Below, one piece after another: positions 19,735-30,215 of a DNA stretch of 64,000 nucleotides. How positions within the stretch are numbered: position 1 is the first letter of the stretch; each line of letters opens with the position of its first letter. A model generated the notes under the pieces. The model did no database searches and was not told the origin of the DNA. It worked only from the letters and a program-made list of their open reading frames with translations. Source of the DNA: Pseudomonas viridiflava (GTDB lineage Bacteria; Pseudomonadota; Gammaproteobacteria; Pseudomonadales; Pseudomonadaceae); the NCBI RefSeq assembly GCF_900573885.1, contig NZ_UPSE01000198.1, positions 420,354 through 484,353 on the forward strand, given 5' to 3'. A program made the position numbers and the translations under genes.

Positions 19735-20346
19735 TCAGCGGCGAATAACGCCGACACTCAATCCTTCGATCACCAGATCCTGTTCGGTCAGGTCGATTTC
19801 GATGGGGGCGAACTCGGGGTTTTCGGCGATCAACCAGACCTTGTCGCCTTCACGTTTGAAGCGTTTCACCGTGACTTCATCATCGATGCGCGCCACTACG
19901 ATCTGGCCATTGCGAGCCTGTTGAGTGGTGTGCACGGCAAGCAGGTCGCCGTCCAGGATGCCGATGTCTTTCATGCTCATGCCGCGAACGCGCAACAGGT
20001 AGTCGGCGCGAGGGTGGAAGAACTCGGGGTTGATCCGGCAGGACTCTTCAACATGCTGCTGCGCCAGGATTGGCGCACCGGCGGCGACGCGACCGATAAT
20101 CGGCAGCCCCGTTTCTTCGTCGCTGCTCGGTTCAAACCCGGGAATGCGAATGCCACGGGAAGCGCCGGGCGTCATCTCGATAGCGCCTTTGCGCGCCAGG
20201 GCCTTCAGGTGTTCTTCCGCAGCATTGGGCGATTTGAAGCCCAGCTGTTGCGCGATTTCAGCGCGGGTAGGCGGGTAACCGTTGTCTTCAAGGCATTGCT
20301 TGATGAAGGCGAGAATCTCGGCTTGGCGTGGCGTGAGTTTTAGCAT
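19735..20346 (-). CDS. lexA: SOS repressor LexA
   Basis: 203 residues. The N-terminal winged helix ([16 protein letters not shown]... [22 protein letters not shown]) binds SOS boxes. The C-terminal S24 peptidase domain has the cleavage bond Ala89-Gly90 (RVAAGAP), nucleophile Ser124 (RGMSM) and base Lys161 (VTVKRF), so self-cleavage with RecA should work. First gene of lexA-sulA, autoregulated through two LexA boxes at 20356 and 20375. Transcribed divergently from psrA. Confidence 0.97.
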   Translation of the reverse strand: MLKLTPRQAEILAFIKQCLEDNGYPPTRAEIAQQLGFKSPNAAEEHLKALARKGAIEMTPGASRGIRIPGFEPSSDEETGLPIIGRVAAGAPILAQQHVEESCRINPEFFHPRADYLLRVRGMSMKDIGILDGDLLAVHTTQQARNGQIVVARIDDEVTVKRFKREGDKVWLIAENPEFAPIEIDLTEQDLVIEGLSVGVIRR

Positions 20347-20355
20347 GTCCGGTCT

Positions 20356-20390
20356 CTGTCTTTTTATACAGTGACTGGGATTATATACAG
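20356..20390 (-). promoter_or_regulatory. Two LexA boxes upstream of lexA
   Basis: CTGT-CTTTTTAT-ACAG at 20356-20371 is a perfect CTGT-N8-ACAG. CTGG-GATTATAT-ACAG at 20375-20390 has one mismatch and covers the -10 TATAAT (20380-20385, minus strand). A -35 TTGCCA is at 20402-20407 with a 16-bp spacer. This gives tight autorepression of lexA-sulA. Confidence 0.93.
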
Positions 20391-20519
20391 TGATTGTCGC
20401 TTGGCAATGCCTCGCTGTGAAATGAGCGCAAACTTTCTGCTTTCATTAGGCAAATTCCTAGGCGAAAGTGGCAGTTACAGCGAAACGTGACTGCTCAGCC
20501 AAATTGCGGTTGTAGCGGC

Positions 20520-20549
20520 TTGACAAATTCCCCGCTTGAAACGTATGTT
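20520..20549 (+). promoter_or_regulatory. psrA: psrA promoter
   Basis: Consensus -35 TTGACA at 20520-20525, 18-bp spacer, -10 TATGTT at 20544-20549. The -10 lies inside the first PsrA box, as expected for autorepression. Confidence 0.7.
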
Positions 20550-20564
20550 TCAAACAAGTGTTTG
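20538..20564. promoter_or_regulatory. Tandem PsrA boxes at psrA
   Basis: GAAAC-GTAT-GTTTC (20538-20551) and CAAAC-AAGT-GTTTG (20551-20564) are both perfect inverted repeats of the (G/C)AAAC-N4-GTTT(G/C) type described for PsrA. They share one base. They overlap the promoter and end 14 bp before the ATG. Confidence 0.88.
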
Positions 20565-20577
20565 TCAGGTGATTCCC

Positions 20578-21294
20578 ATGGCTCAGTCAGAAACAGTCGA
20601 ACGCATCCTGGATGCCGCAGAGCAGCTCTTCGCGGAAAAAGGCTTTGCCGAGACATCCCTCCGTTTGATCACCAGTAAAGCTGGGGTCAACCTGGCCGCT
20701 GTGAATTACCACTTCGGTTCCAAGAAAGCGCTGATTCAGGCGGTTTTCTCCCGCTTCCTCGGCCCGTTTTGCGCCAGCCTCGAGCGCGAGCTGGATCGCC
20801 GCCAGGCGAAGCCTGAAAGCAAGGCCAGCCTCGAAGAGTTGCTGGAAATGCTGGTGGAGCAGGCGCTGGCGGTGAAGCCGCGCAGTGGCAATGACCTGTC
20901 GATTTTCATGCGTCTGTTGGGTCTGGCGTTCAGTCAGAGCCAGGGGCATTTGCGTCGTTATCTGGAAGACATGTACGGCAAAGTGTTCCGCCGTTATATG
21001 CAGCTGGTGCACGAAGCGGCGCCGCGCATTCCGCCCATCGAGTTGTTCTGGCGTGTGCACTTCATGCTCGGCGCCGCAGCGTTCAGCATGTCGGGTATCA
21101 AGGCTTTGCGTGCCATCGCCGAGACCGATTTCGGCGTGAACACGTCCATTGAACAGGTGATGCGCTTGATGGTGCCGTTCCTGGCAGCCGGCATGCGTTC
21201 GGAAACCGGCGTTACCGACGACGCCCTCGCCAGCGCCCAGCTGCGCCCGCGAACCAAAACCTCCGCACCGGCCGCCCAGCCAAGCAAGGTATAA
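20578..21294 (+). CDS. psrA: TetR-family fatty-acid-responsive regulator PsrA
   Basis: 238 residues. TetR N-terminal HTH (TVERILDAAEQLFAEKGFAETSLRLITSKAGVNLAAVNYHFGSK; residues about 5-50), then a large all-helical ligand domain. In P. putida and P. aeruginosa PsrA represses itself and fadBA, is released by long-chain fatty acyl ligands, and activates rpoS. The context beside lexA and upstream of nagZ is conserved. Start at the ATG at 20578 (AGGTG upstream); an in-frame TTG at 20536 would place the operator inside the gene. The C-terminal tail (TKTSAPAAQPSKV) looks disordered. Confidence 0.95.
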   Translation: MAQSETVERILDAAEQLFAEKGFAETSLRLITSKAGVNLAAVNYHFGSKKALIQAVFSRFLGPFCASLERELDRRQAKPESKASLEELLEMLVEQALAVKPRSGNDLSIFMRLLGLAFSQSQGHLRRYLEDMYGKVFRRYMQLVHEAAPRIPPIELFWRVHFMLGAAAFSMSGIKALRAIAETDFGVNTSIEQVMRLMVPFLAAGMRSETGVTDDALASAQLRPRTKTSAPAAQPSKV

Positions 21295-21349
21295 AACCCG
21301 CCAATCGCCTGCTGCCAGCAGCGGGCGTGATGGGCTAAGCTTGCCGCCC

Positions 21350-21874
21350 ATGACGATTCTCGACTCGCTGCATATTTCCATCACCGACCAGCAGCTCTAC
21401 GGTTTTGCCGAAGGGCGTCTGGTGCTGCGCTTGCCTGTTTCCACCGCGTTGAACGGGGCAGGGGAGCAGAACGGTTCCAATTGCACACCGCGCGGCCTGC
21501 ATCAGGTGCGCGCGAAAATCGGTGACGGTTTGCCCTTGGGCGCGGTGCTGCGTGGCCGACGCTGGACGCAGGAAGTCTGGTCGGCCGAGCTGGGGGCGCA
21601 GTTTCCCGGCCGCGACTGGATCCTTACTCGCATTCTCTGGCTGAGCGGCTGCGAGCCTGGCGTCAATCGCCTTGGCCCGGTCGATACTTTCCGCCGCTAC
21701 ATCTATCTACACGGCACGCCCGACAGCGAGCCCATGGGCGTGCCGCTTTCCCATGGCTGTATTCGCCTGCGCAACCGCGACGTGCTGGAACTCTTCCCCC
21801 GCGTGCCCCTCCATTGCCCGGTAAAAATTGACGAAGCCGCTTGCCCGCAGTGGGCGACGGCCGTTCTCAGCTAA
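21350..21874 (+). CDS. L,D-transpeptidase (YkuD domain), no signal peptide
   Basis: 174 residues covering a complete YkuD domain. The signature is HGTPDSEPMGVPLSHGCIRL (about residues 122-141), with catalytic Cys in SHGCIRL, His upstream and Arg after it. These enzymes make 3-3 cross-links or anchor lipoproteins in the periplasm. This one starts MTILDSLHISITDQQLYGF with no signal peptide, as the related YbiS-short proteins in Pseudomonas also do, so export or a cytoplasmic peptidoglycan-recycling role is unclear. It is 9 bp upstream of nagZ and probably cotranscribed, which supports a recycling link. Confidence 0.85.
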   Translation: MTILDSLHISITDQQLYGFAEGRLVLRLPVSTALNGAGEQNGSNCTPRGLHQVRAKIGDGLPLGAVLRGRRWTQEVWSAELGAQFPGRDWILTRILWLSGCEPGVNRLGPVDTFRRYIYLHGTPDSEPMGVPLSHGCIRLRNRDVLELFPRVPLHCPVKIDEAACPQWATAVLS

Positions 21875-21883
21875 GGATTTGTT

Positions 21884-23655
<1,772 letters not shown>

Positions 23656-23675
23656 GGCGTCGTAGCCGCCGCTCT

Positions 23676-23756
23676 GTAGGAGCCAGCTTGCTGTCGAAGG
23701 TGCGGTCACCGTTTGCAATCTGTGACTACGTCATTCGCCAGCAAGCTGGCTCCTAC
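23676..23756. repeat. REP pair, GTAGGAGCCAGCTTGCTG family
   Basis: Facing units at 23676-23698 and about 23734-23756. The left unit carries a single substitution (CTGTCGAA instead of CTGGCGAA). Same family as at 10217. Confidence 0.88.
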
Positions 23757-23898
23757 AAGATCGCAGGATGACGCAAGCCGTCTGCAATGCAGCTAATCTC
23801 CAAACGACTCTGGAGTATTCCTCAGGTTGTTTGAACGGATGTCAGGGAACCGGCATCCATGCTCTAGCTTTTTGACTGGTTCAATCGGAGGACTCGAG

Positions 23899-26800
23899 AT
23901 GAACAGTGCCGCTGTTGATGAGCACGCCTTTCGCCGAATGCTGACCCGCAACCTCGCCTTGCCGATCGGCTCGGGTGTGGTGGGAACCGGCCTTTTCATC
24001 GCCCTGGTGGGTTACTTGTTGTACGTGCTCAGTTGGGTTGAGCACACGGATCAGGTCATCAGCCAGGCCAACGAAGGCTACCGGTTGACCATCGATCAGC
24101 AGGCGGGGCTGCGCGGCTATCTGATCGCCGGGGAAACCGATGTATTGGCGCCATACGAGGAAGCCCGTAGCCGCATCGGCAGCCATATGAATGGCCTCAA
24201 ACAGCTGGTCAAAGACAACCCTGCCCAGCTTGAGCGGCTGCAGGAGATCGGTGATTTGCAGGCTCGCTGGGCAGTGATGGCGGCCGAGCTGATTGAGCAG
24301 CGCCAGGCCACCAATGCACCGCCAGCGTCGGTAAAGGTGGCCGGTGGCTCGTTGATGACCGGCATTCGCAAGCACTTCGATGACTTCGTGGCCACCGAAC
24401 AGCAACTGCGCCACGACCGCAACGAGCGGGCCAGTTTCATGGCCATTCTCATCATCAGCGTGTACGCCATTTTCAATCTTTCGTTCAGCGGTATTCTGGC
24501 GTTTTTCGGACGCCGGGAATTGCTGAGGCTGTCGAACTTTTACGCCACCTTGCTGCAACAGCAAGAGGTGGTGAACGAGCAATTGCAGCAACAGGCATGG
24601 CAGCGCGAAGGCCAGTCGAAACTGGCCGAAAGCATCATTGGCCAGCCCAACACCACGGCCATCGGCATGACCGCATTGAGCTTTCTCGGCCATTACCTCG
24701 ACATGGTGGTTGGCGCGTTTTACGTGCGCCAGGATCACGGCAAGCTGGACCGGGTTGCCGATTACGGCTTTGACGCCGAGCACCAGGCCACGCCGCAATC
24801 GTTTGATGACGGCACGGGCTTGGTGGGGCAGGTGGCGGTTGAACGTCGCGCCCGCGTGATTCCAGGTTTGAGTGCGGGCTATCTGAAGGTCAGCTCAGGG
24901 CTTGGGCAGGACGCGCCCTTGTCGGTGATGTTGGCGCCTATTCAGAACAACGGCGATGTTAACGGCGTGCTTGAGCTGGGCTTTATGCGCGAGCTGAGCG
25001 AGCGCGAGCAGACTTTCGTGCGCTCGATTACCGATGGCCTCGGCACTTCGATTGAAGTGGCACGCTATCGCCAGCGTTTGCATGAGTCGCTGCACGAAAC
25101 CCAGCAGCTCAACGAAGAGCTTCAGGTGCAGCAGGAAGAGCTGAAAAGCGCCAACGAAGAGCTGGAAGACCAGTCACGGTTGATTCAGGAATCGCAGGTC
25201 AACTTGGAGCAGCAACAAGCCGAGCTGGAACAGACCAACGACCAGCTCAATCAGCAAACCCAGTTCCTCACTCGGCAGCGCGACGAGCTGGACGAACGTA
25301 ACCACGCCCTCGCTGAGGCGCGTTCCGAACTGGAGCAGCGCGCAGCGGAGCTGGAGCGGGCGAGCACATACAAGTCCGAATTTCTCGCCAACATGTCCCA
25401 CGAGTTGCGCACACCGCTGAACAGCTCGTTGATTCTGTCGCGCCTGCTGGCTGACAACGCCAAAGGCAATCTGGACGAGCAGCAGACCAAGCATGCGGAG
25501 CTGATTTATTCCTCCGGCAAAGACTTGCTGGCGTTGATCAACGACATCCTCGACTTGTCCAAGGTCGAGGCCGGGCACTTGGAAATCCGGCCGGAAGAAA
25601 CGTCGCTCAAACGCCTGGCTCAAGGGCTGGAGGCGTTGTTCCAGCCGCAGGCTGCGGCGAAGGGGCTGGACTTCAAGGTGCGGGTGGCGGGCGATGCTCC
25701 CGCACACATCGTCAGCGATGCGCAGCGGGTTGAGCAGGTGGCGAAAAACCTGCTTTCCAATGCCTTCAAATTCACCAATTCCGGTAGCGTCAGCCTGAAC
25801 ATCGAGCCGGCCGATGGCGGTGTGGCGTTTGTGGTCAGTGACAGCGGAATCGGCATCAGTCCTGAACAGCAAGGCGTCATTTTCGAGGCGTTCCGTCAGG
25901 CCGATGGCAGCATCAATCGGCACTTCGGCGGCACGGGGCTGGGGCTGTCGATTTCGCGCAATCTTGCCGAGGTGCTGGGCGGGCATATATCCGTACAAAG
26001 CGAGGCGGGCAAGGGCAGCCAGTTCACCCTGTGGTTACCCATCAACTATGCCGAGCCGGTGACGGCACCGCTGTTCGATGCCAACCGTTTGTTTATCAAC
26101 AGTGAGCCGCTGCAACGTGCTCCTGCCGCCCCGAGCGCTGGCGAGGCAGGCCGTGACCAGGCGCTGGCCAGGCCGCCAACGCATTTTCCGGATGATCGCT
26201 ACAAGCACGATATGCCCGGCCGCTGCGTACTGGTGATTGAAGACGAAGTGAAGTTCGCGCAGATCCTGTTCGACCTGGCCCATGAGCTGCACTACCGCTG
26301 CCTGGTGGCCCAGAGCTATACAGAGTGCTACGAACTGCTGGCGGACAATCGGCCCGATGCCATTCTGCTCGACATGCGCTTGCCCGATGAGCCGGGCTTG
26401 TCGTTGTTGCAGCGCCTTAAAGAAGACTCGCGCACCCGGCATATTCCTGTGCACGTGATTTCCGCTGACGATCGCACCGAATTGGCGCTGCATCTGGGCG
26501 CGGTTGGTTATGCGCAAAAGCCGACCACGCGCGAGTCGCTGGTTGAGGTGTTCTCGGTGCTCGAGGCGCGCTTGACCCAGAAAGTGCAGCGGCTGCTGAT
26601 TGTCGAGGGCGACGCCAGGCAGCGCGACAGCATTGCGCAGCTGGTCGATGATCTGGACATTGAAGTGACCGCTGTTTCCCACGGTGAGCAAGCCTTGGCG
26701 CTGCTGCGCAAAACGCCATTCGATTGCATGGTCATCGACCTGGAACTGCCGGATATGCACGGCAACGAGCTGCTGACGCGCATGGCCAACGAGCACATCG

Positions 26801-27402
26801 ACGCCTATCCGCCGGTAATCGTCTACGTGTCGCGCCCGCTCACACGCGGAGAGGAGGAGAGTCTGCGCAAGCATTCGCGCTCCATCATCATCAAAGGCGC
26901 GCGCTCGCCGGAGCGGTTGCTGGACGAAGTGACGCTGTTTCTGCACAAGGTCGAAAGCCCCAATGGACGCTCGCGTAGATCGCCAAACAGAGGCGCGGTA
27001 AACCGGGATGAAGTGTTCCAGAACCGCCAGGTGATGGTGGTCGACGATGACATGCGCAACGTCTACGCCTTGATTAGCGCGCTGGATGAGAAGGGCGTGA
27101 AAGTGATCAGTGCCGGCAACGGTCAAGAGGCGCTGGACAAACTGGATGAGAATCCGGACATCGACCTGGTGCTGATGGACGTGATGATGCCGGTCATGGA
27201 CGGCTACGAAGCCACCCGCCGCATCCGCCAGGACGCCCGATTCGCCAGGCTGCCGATCATCGCGGTGACGGCCAAGGCCATGAAGGACGATCAGGAGCAG
27301 TGCCTGAAAGCGGGTGCCAGCGACTACCTGGCCAAGCCGCTGGATCTGGAACGGTTGTTTTCGCTGATTCGGGTGTGGTTGCCGCGTTCGGATATGGGTT
27401 GA
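23899..27402 (+). CDS. Hybrid sensor histidine kinase CHASE3-GAF-HisKA-HATPase-REC-REC-REC
   Basis: 1167 residues. A membrane segment (about 18-42) precedes a CHASE3-like helical sensor with the typical QQAGLRGYLIAGE motif. A second membrane segment follows near residues 180-200. Then a GAF domain (about 240-390), a long Gln/Glu-rich coiled coil (about 395-490), HisKA with phospho-His in FLANMSHELRTPLN (His about 501), and HATPase (GTGLGLSISRNLAEVLGG). Three receivers follow, near residues 773-890, 898-1005 and 1042-1165. REC1 and REC3 have normal acidic pockets and Lys-Pro switch; REC2 is degenerate (VEGD, IIIKGARS). No HPt domain or cognate regulator gene is adjacent. GGAGGACTCGAG precedes the ATG. 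Confidence 0.9.
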   Translation: MNSAAVDEHAFRRMLTRNLALPIGSGVVGTGLFIALVGYLLYVLSWVEHTDQVISQANEGYRLTIDQQAGLRGYLIAGETDVLAPYEEARSRIGSHMNGLKQLVKDNPAQLERLQEIGDLQARWAVMAAELIEQRQATNAPPASVKVAGGSLMTGIRKHFDDFVATEQQLRHDRNERASFMAILIISVYAIFNLSFSGILAFFGRRELLRLSNFYATLLQQQEVVNEQLQQQAWQREGQSKLAESIIGQPNTTAIGMTALSFLGHYLDMVVGAFYVRQDHGKLDRVADYGFDAEHQATPQSFDDGTGLVGQVAVERRARVIPGLSAGYLKVSSGLGQDAPLSVMLAPIQNNGDVNGVLELGFMRELSEREQTFVRSITDGLGTSIEVARYRQRLHESLHETQQLNEELQVQQEELKSANEELEDQSRLIQESQVNLEQQQAELEQTNDQLNQQTQFLTRQRDELDERNHALAEARSELEQRAAELERASTYKSEFLANMSHELRTPLNSSLILSRLLADNAKGNLDEQQTKHAELIYSSGKDLLALINDILDLSKVEAGHLEIRPEETSLKRLAQGLEALFQPQAAAKGLDFKVRVAGDAPAHIVSDAQRVEQVAKNLLSNAFKFTNSGSVSLNIEPADGGVAFVVSDSGIGISPEQQGVIFEAFRQADGSINRHFGGTGLGLSISRNLAEVLGGHISVQSEAGKGSQFTLWLPINYAEPVTAPLFDANRLFINSEPLQRAPAAPSAGEAGRDQALARPPTHFPDDRYKHDMPGRCVLVIEDEVKFAQILFDLAHELHYRCLVAQSYTECYELLADNRPDAILLDMRLPDEPGLSLLQRLKEDSRTRHIPVHVISADDRTELALHLGAVGYAQKPTTRESLVEVFSVLEARLTQKVQRLLIVEGDARQRDSIAQLVDDLDIEVTAVSHGEQALALLRKTPFDCMVIDLELPDMHGNELLTRMANEHIDAYPPVIVYVSRPLTRGEEESLRKHSRSIIIKGARSPERLLDEVTLFLHKVESPNGRSRRSPNRGAVNRDEVFQNRQVMVVDDDMRNVYALISALDEKGVKVISAGNGQEALDKLDENPDIDLVLMDVMMPVMDGYEATRRIRQDARFARLPIIAVTAKAMKDDQEQCLKAGASDYLAKPLDLERLFSLIRVWLPRSDMG

Positions 27403-27432
27403 AGCCGTTGTGCTAAACGCCCCGGTTTGGCT

Positions 27433-27470
27433 CCCTCTCCCGCGAGCGGGAGAGGGCTGGGGTGAGGGTA
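27433..27470. repeat. CCCTCTCCC-type palindromic repeat unit
   Basis: 11-bp arms CCCTCTCCCGC / GCGGGAGAGGG with a 2-nt loop, followed by CTGGGGTGAGGG. A paired version lies at 30938-31034. Confidence 0.8.
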
Positions 27471-27506
27471 GGTTTTTATCTGTGACGTAAATGGCCGTTC
27501 AGTCCG

Positions 27507-27540
27507 AAATTCTGGATCCCCGCCTGCGCGGGGATGACGG
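27507..27540. repeat. Single REP unit, CCCCGCCTGCGCGGGGATGACGG
   Basis: One unit of the ATTCTGGATCCCCGC...GCGGGGATGACGG family, which is paired at 9130 and 56917. Confidence 0.8.
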
Positions 27541-27585
27541 AGGCGGGTTGGCGACTTCCGTCAACAGAAGCGGCGCACGGGCCAA

Positions 27586-28473
27586 TTACTCGGCTGCCTT
27601 CGCCTCGGCCACGGCTCGCTTGGGCTTGGGCGCAAACTTCGCGGCCAAACGCATCGAACCCACCACCAGGCGCTGGTACAGCGACGGCAGCAGCCGTTGC
27701 ATACCGTCCAACGCCCAAGCATCGGCTCCAATCAAGATGCGTCGGTTATTGCGCAGCACGCCGCGCAGAATCACCTGCGCCGCCTTGTCTGGCGTGGTGC
27801 GCAGCAACTGGTCGTTGAACTGCTGCCGCGCCTGATCAGCTGCCTGGCCGGTCACTTTGCTCAGGCTTTCGTTCATGCGTGCGGTCTTGGCGATATTGGT
27901 TTTGATCCCGCCCGGGTGCACACAACTGGCAGACACCCCGCCGCCGGCCATATCCAGTTCCTGACGCAGCGATTCGGTAAAGCCGCGCACGGCGAACTTG
28001 GTGGCGTTGTAGGCGCTCATGCCCGGCTGGGCAAACAGGCCGAACACGCTGGAGACGTTGATGATGTGCCCGTCGCCCGAGGCCTTGAGGTGCGGCAGGA
28101 AAGCCTTGCTGCCGTACACCACGCCCCAGAAGTTGATGTTCATGATCCATTCGTAATCGGCGTAATCGTTGCCTTCCACGGTGCCGCCCTGGGCCACGCC
28201 GGCATTGTTGAACACCAGGTTGACCCGGCCGTGGTCCAGCACCACCTGGTCGGCCCAGGCATGCACGGCGTCGCGGTCGGCAACGTTGACCTGATTTTCG
28301 GTGACGGTAACGCCCAGGGTGCGCGCGGTTGCGGCCGTTTCAGCCAGGGCTTCGCTGTTCACATCGGCCAAGGCCAGGTGGCAGCCCTGGCGGGCAAGGG
28401 CGTAGGCCAGCGCTCGGCCGATACCGGAACCGGCGCCGGTAATGGCGGCGACTTTGTTCTCGAAGGACTTCAT
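27586..28473 (-). CDS. Short-chain dehydrogenase/reductase
   Basis: A 295-residue classical SDR. Cofactor motif AITGAGSGIGRA (TGxxxGxG) and NNAG. Catalytic Ser in NVSSVFGLF and Tyr-x3-Lys in SAYNATKFA. Asp in LALADVN after beta2 suggests NAD(H) preference. The C-terminal extension (about 245-295) is Arg/Lys/Ala-rich. Its ATG overlaps the TGA of the upstream monooxygenase gene (ATGA), so the two are translationally coupled. A plausible role is oxidising an alcohol to the ketone substrate of the monooxygenase, or handling its product. The substrate is unknown. Confidence 0.9.
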   Translation of the reverse strand: MKSFENKVAAITGAGSGIGRALAYALARQGCHLALADVNSEALAETAATARTLGVTVTENQVNVADRDAVHAWADQVVLDHGRVNLVFNNAGVAQGGTVEGNDYADYEWIMNINFWGVVYGSKAFLPHLKASGDGHIINVSSVFGLFAQPGMSAYNATKFAVRGFTESLRQELDMAGGGVSASCVHPGGIKTNIAKTARMNESLSKVTGQAADQARQQFNDQLLRTTPDKAAQVILRGVLRNNRRILIGADAWALDGMQRLLPSLYQRLVVGSMRLAAKFAPKPKRAVAEAKAAE

Positions 28474-30059
28474 GCTGCCACCTCGCTGGTTTGCGCCACG
28501 GATGGCAAATAGCCTTGGGCGGGATGCGCCGGCTGGGCGCGATTGAAATGATAGGCCGCCGGGTCGAAGTTTCGCGTAAGCAAGCGGAAGCGCCAGGTGA
28601 AGCCGGGCCATACCGTGCAGTTACGGCCACTGACCGGGTGCAGGTACCAGCTCATGCAGCCGCCGGCGTTCCATACGGTTTTGCCCAGCTGGCCCTGAAT
28701 CTTGTCGTTGAAGCGGTCTTGTACGTCGCGCTTCACTTCCAGGCTTTGCAGGTTGCCTTTTTCCAGCACCTTCAAGGCGCCGAGCACGTAATTGATCTGC
28801 GACTCGATCATGTACACCATCGAGTTGTGGCCAAGGCCGGTGTTCGGGCCCATGAGGAAAAACAGGTTCGGGAAACCGGCGGTCAACGTGCCCTTGTAGG
28901 CTTGCGGGCCTTCCGGCCAGGTATCGAGCAGGTCGACGCCTTCGCGCCCGAAAATTACGCCACGCGGCATGGGGTCGCTCGGGGTGAAGCCAGTGCCGAA
29001 AATGATCGCGTCTATTGGCCGCTCCTGGCCGTCGGCGGTCACGATGCTGTTGGCGCGAATCTCCCGGATGCCGTCAGTGATGACATTGACGTTGGGCTGC
29101 GTGAGCGCCGGGAAGTAGTCGTTGGAGATCAGCACGCGTTTGCAGCCCATGGTGTAGTTGGGCGTGACCTTGGCGCGCAGCACCGGATCTTTGATCTGCT
29201 TGTTGATAAACGCTTTGCCGACCCATTGCGCCAGTTTCATGATGCGCGGCACCAGGGCGAAGCCAATGACGCGGCTCTCCAGCATGGCGTAAATCACACC
29301 GCGCCAGGCTTTCTGCACCAGCGGAAAACGTTTGAAGCGCTCGCGCTCTTTTTCGCTGATGGCGCGGTCCGGCTTGGGCATGATCCACGGCGCTGTGCGC
29401 TGATAAAGATCGAGCTGGCCAACCTGTTTCTGAATACGCGGTACGAACTGGATGGCCGAAGCGCCCGTGCCGATCACGGCCACGCGTTTGCCGGTGAGGT
29501 CGTAGTCGTGGTCCCACTGTTGGGAGTGGAAAATCTTGCCAGCGAAGCTGTCGATGCCGTTCAGGTGCGGTATCGACGGCGTCGAGAGGGCGCCCATCCC
29601 AGACACTACGAATTGCGCCGTGTACTGATTGCCGGCGCGGTCGTGGATGCGCCACAGCTCGGCCTGGTCATCCCAGCGCATGCCGGCCACTTCGGTTTGC
29701 AGCAGTGTGTTGTTCTGCAAACGGTATTTTTCCCAGCAGCCTTCGAGGTAGCTTTTGATTTCCGGCTGACGGGCAAACATGCGCGTCCATTCGGCATTGG
29801 GCTCGAAGGAAAACGAATACAGGTGCGATTGCACGTCGCAGCCACAGCCGGGGTAATTATTCACCCGCCAGGTGCCGCCGACGCCGGCTTCCTTCTCGAA
29901 CATGAGGAAATCGTTGTCGCCTTGCTGCTTCAAACGGATGGCCATGCCGAGGCCGGAAAAGCCGGTGCCGATGATCGCGATTCGGGTGTGCCGCACGGCG
30001 CCGGGCGTGGCGTCGGCGGGAGTCGCGTTTGCGGGTGAAACGGCAGGTTGTGCGCCCAT
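28470..30059 (-). CDS. Flavin-containing Baeyer-Villiger-type monooxygenase
   Basis: A 529-residue FAD/NADPH monooxygenase. FAD Rossmann motif IIGTGFSGLGMA (residues 29-40). Baeyer-Villiger fingerprint FAGKIFHSQQWD at 172-183, matching FxGxxxHxxxW(P/D). Second Rossmann VIGTGAS near 195-201. It would insert oxygen next to a ketone carbonyl to make an ester or lactone. The ATG at 30059 has AGGAGC 9 nt upstream. It is the first gene of a two-gene operon with the SDR, divergent from a TetR regulator over an operator-like repeat region. From memory the order matches PA1538-PA1537. Confidence 0.92.
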   Translation of the reverse strand: MGAQPAVSPANATPADATPGAVRHTRIAIIGTGFSGLGMAIRLKQQGDNDFLMFEKEAGVGGTWRVNNYPGCGCDVQSHLYSFSFEPNAEWTRMFARQPEIKSYLEGCWEKYRLQNNTLLQTEVAGMRWDDQAELWRIHDRAGNQYTAQFVVSGMGALSTPSIPHLNGIDSFAGKIFHSQQWDHDYDLTGKRVAVIGTGASAIQFVPRIQKQVGQLDLYQRTAPWIMPKPDRAISEKERERFKRFPLVQKAWRGVIYAMLESRVIGFALVPRIMKLAQWVGKAFINKQIKDPVLRAKVTPNYTMGCKRVLISNDYFPALTQPNVNVITDGIREIRANSIVTADGQERPIDAIIFGTGFTPSDPMPRGVIFGREGVDLLDTWPEGPQAYKGTLTAGFPNLFFLMGPNTGLGHNSMVYMIESQINYVLGALKVLEKGNLQSLEVKRDVQDRFNDKIQGQLGKTVWNAGGCMSWYLHPVSGRNCTVWPGFTWRFRLLTRNFDPAAYHFNRAQPAHPAQGYLPSVAQTSEVAA

Positions 30060-30089
30060 GAACAAGCTCCTGTTATGATTGTTTTCGCT

Positions 30090-30105
30090 GTCTACAGTTG
30101 TCTAC
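30090..30105. promoter_or_regulatory. Operator-like repeat, variant site 1
   Basis: GTCTAC-AGTT-GTCTAC: same 6-4-6 layout as the two downstream sites, with T to C in each half. Closest to the monooxygenase start, 30 bp upstream of it. Confidence 0.6.
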
Positions 30106-30133
30106 ATCAGCAAAGCTGCTGGGTTTAATTCAC

Positions 30134-30149
30134 GTATACAGTCGTATAC
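30134..30149. promoter_or_regulatory. TetR operator candidate, site 2
   Basis: GTATAC-AGTC-GTATAC: each half is itself palindromic. It lies in the middle of the 156-bp divergent region. Confidence 0.75.
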
Positions 30150-30159
30150 TTGGTGTTAT

Positions 30160-30175
30160 GTATACACCCGTATAC
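30160..30175. promoter_or_regulatory. TetR operator candidate, site 3
   Basis: GTATAC-ACCC-GTATAC: centre 26 bp from site 2 and 41 bp before the regulator ATG, so positioned for autoregulation. Confidence 0.75.
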
Positions 30176-30215
30176 CTAAAACTCAACCCAATCTTCCGTA
30201 GGGCGACGAGCTGCC

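Noticed and set aside
28491..30038. 515-codon plus-strand frame
   Set aside because: Antisense to the monooxygenase, whose FAD and Baeyer-Villiger motifs are clear.
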